From positions 1 through 42,787 of the forward strand of contig JAGAAF010000065.1 in the NCBI GenBank assembly GCA_017615435.1: a DNA stretch of 42,787 nucleotides, written 5' to 3'. A program made the position numbers and the translations under genes. Position 1 is the first letter of the stretch, and the number at the start of each line of letters is the position of its first letter. A model generated the notes under the pieces. It had not been told where the DNA came from, searched no databases, and worked only from the letters and a program-made list of their open reading frames with translations. The stretch is from Bacteroidales bacterium. Its GTDB lineage: Bacteria > Bacteroidota > Bacteroidia > Bacteroidales > UBA932. Of this stretch, positions 42,317 to 42,787 are shown one piece after another.

Positions 42317-42421
42317 GTGGCGCCTAACTTATTGATATTCAACCATTTACTTAAACTCGGCTCCTCGTTTTTCGGAGTCGAGTTTTTGTAAGTGACTGTG
42401 TGTTAGGGATTTGGGTGCCAC
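42317..42421 (+). repeat. 105-bp palindromic element, copy E (REPIN-like)
   Basis: Begins GTGGCGC two bases after the sirtuin stop codon and ends GTGCCAC. Inner stem (42348-42365 with 42373-42390) around loop CGTTTTT; the stem is followed by GAGTTTTTGTA, so it is a credible intrinsic terminator for the sirtuin gene. Arms 31 nt on both sides. Confidence 0.88.
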
Positions 42422-42448
42422 GGGGTGGTGGGTAAATATTAATAGTAT

Positions 42449-42456
42449 TATATTTG
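42449..42456 (+). promoter_or_regulatory. Candidate -7 box of the terminal gene
   Basis: TATATTTG, a full match to TAnnTTTG, 22 nt before the ATG of the truncated gene and 27 nt after palindromic copy E. A -33 TTTG is not evident. Confidence 0.5.
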
Positions 42457-42478
42457 CGGCGTTTTTAGTGAAGAGTAT

Positions 42479-42787
42479 ATGAAACGAGTGATTATAATAG
42501 CGGCGCTGCTGGTTGCGAGTCTGCAGGTTAGCGCACAGGAGTCCGGCTTCGAGAAGTTTTTGAATCAGCTCTGGTTCCCCACGGAGTTCGGTTACGTGTT
42601 CCCGTTGAAGAAGGGAATAAACCCTGGTCTTGTTACGAAGATCGCTCTTGAGTGGCGCAGTCAGAATCAGAGCGGTCTGTTTGTCAACGCTTATCTGGAT
42701 ACCCGTTACCTAACTTACAACGATATCGTTCCTGCAGGGTCCAATCTAACGGACGGCGATATGGTTTACGACGATTTTATCTTAGGA
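42479..42787 (+). CDS. Secreted protein, probably outer-membrane beta-barrel, 3' end missing
   Basis: The first 103 codons are present and the frame stays open to the end of the window. The start is a Sec signal peptide (M-K-R-V-I-I-I-A-A-L-L-V-A..., ending V-S-A-Q). The mature part has alternating hydrophobic strands rich in aromatic residues (e.g. LWFPTEFGYVFPL, GLFVNAYLDTRYLTYND), in keeping with an outer-membrane barrel, but too little is seen to name a family. Confidence 0.7.
   Translation, partial: MKRVIIIAALLVASLQVSAQESGFEKFLNQLWFPTEFGYVFPLKKGINPGLVTKIALEWRSQNQSGLFVNAYLDTRYLTYNDIVPAGSNLTDGDMVYDDFILG

Noticed and set aside
6294..42421. CRISPR array or tandem repeat
   Set aside because: The five copies are many kilobases apart, each an inverted pair, with no spacer pattern and no cas genes.
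1..42787. tRNA, rRNA or tmRNA genes
   Set aside because: I looked for cloverleaf-type ends with TTCRA loops and for rRNA landmarks on both strands and saw none. A covariance search could still find a divergent small RNA.

Overview
The window reads as a chromosomal segment of a GC-rich (roughly 55-60 % G+C) member of the Bacteroidales. The evidence is a SusC/SusD pair, Mfa/FimA-type fimbrillins, BACON and DUF4832 lipoproteins, promoters of the TTTG/TAnnTTTG type, general lack of Shine-Dalgarno sites, and a bS21 gene that does carry one. An uncultured gut lineage is plausible, but genus cannot be decided from this sequence.

Layout: (1) 1-6153, minus strand: a fimbrial operon running from an OmpA-like/DUF3575 outer-membrane protein through a DUF5119 lipoprotein to three fimbrillin-family lipoproteins and the first codons of another gene, with a perfect inverted repeat on its promoter. 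(2) 6407-22901, minus strand: a tightly packed twelve-gene polysaccharide-utilisation operon: SusC, SusD, two CBM9-like lipoproteins, three DUF4874/DUF4832 proteins, a GH31 enzyme, a thioredoxin-like lipoprotein, a fimbrillin-like/beta-propeller protein, an alkaline phosphatase and an EamA transporter. (3) 22955-27301: sugar-phosphate genes: GatZ/KbaZ-like protein, AgaS-like SIS isomerase and DeoR-family repressor on the minus strand, and a divergent PfkB kinase. (4) 27305-32095, plus strand: GH36-type alpha-galactosidase, a BACON plus tyrosine-phosphatase lipoprotein and a GH109 alpha-N-acetylgalactosaminidase, following the kinase directly. Blocks 2-4 together look like one locus for an alpha-GalNAc/alpha-Gal glycan: outer-surface capture, periplasmic hydrolysis, then the AgaS-tagatose route under one repressor. 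Nearly matching operator-like motifs lie at the repressor/kinase and the agaS promoters.

(5) 32221-42787: a Cthe_2159-type beta-helix protein, rpsU, a histidine phosphatase, a CE7 esterase, a RAYT-like Y1 (HUH) transposase, a CPA2 antiporter, a GSCFA protein, a CobB-like sirtuin and a truncated secreted protein.

The most unusual signal is a family of five dispersed elements at 6294, 32104, 37022, 38387 and 42317. Each is exactly 105 bp: two 49-nt inverted arms around a 7-nt loop, every arm starting with GTGG (GTGT once). All lie at 3' ends of genes. Two flank the RAYT gene, and the arm of one supplies that gene's last codons and stop. This looks like a Bacteroidales REPIN/RAYT system with an unusually rigid architecture.
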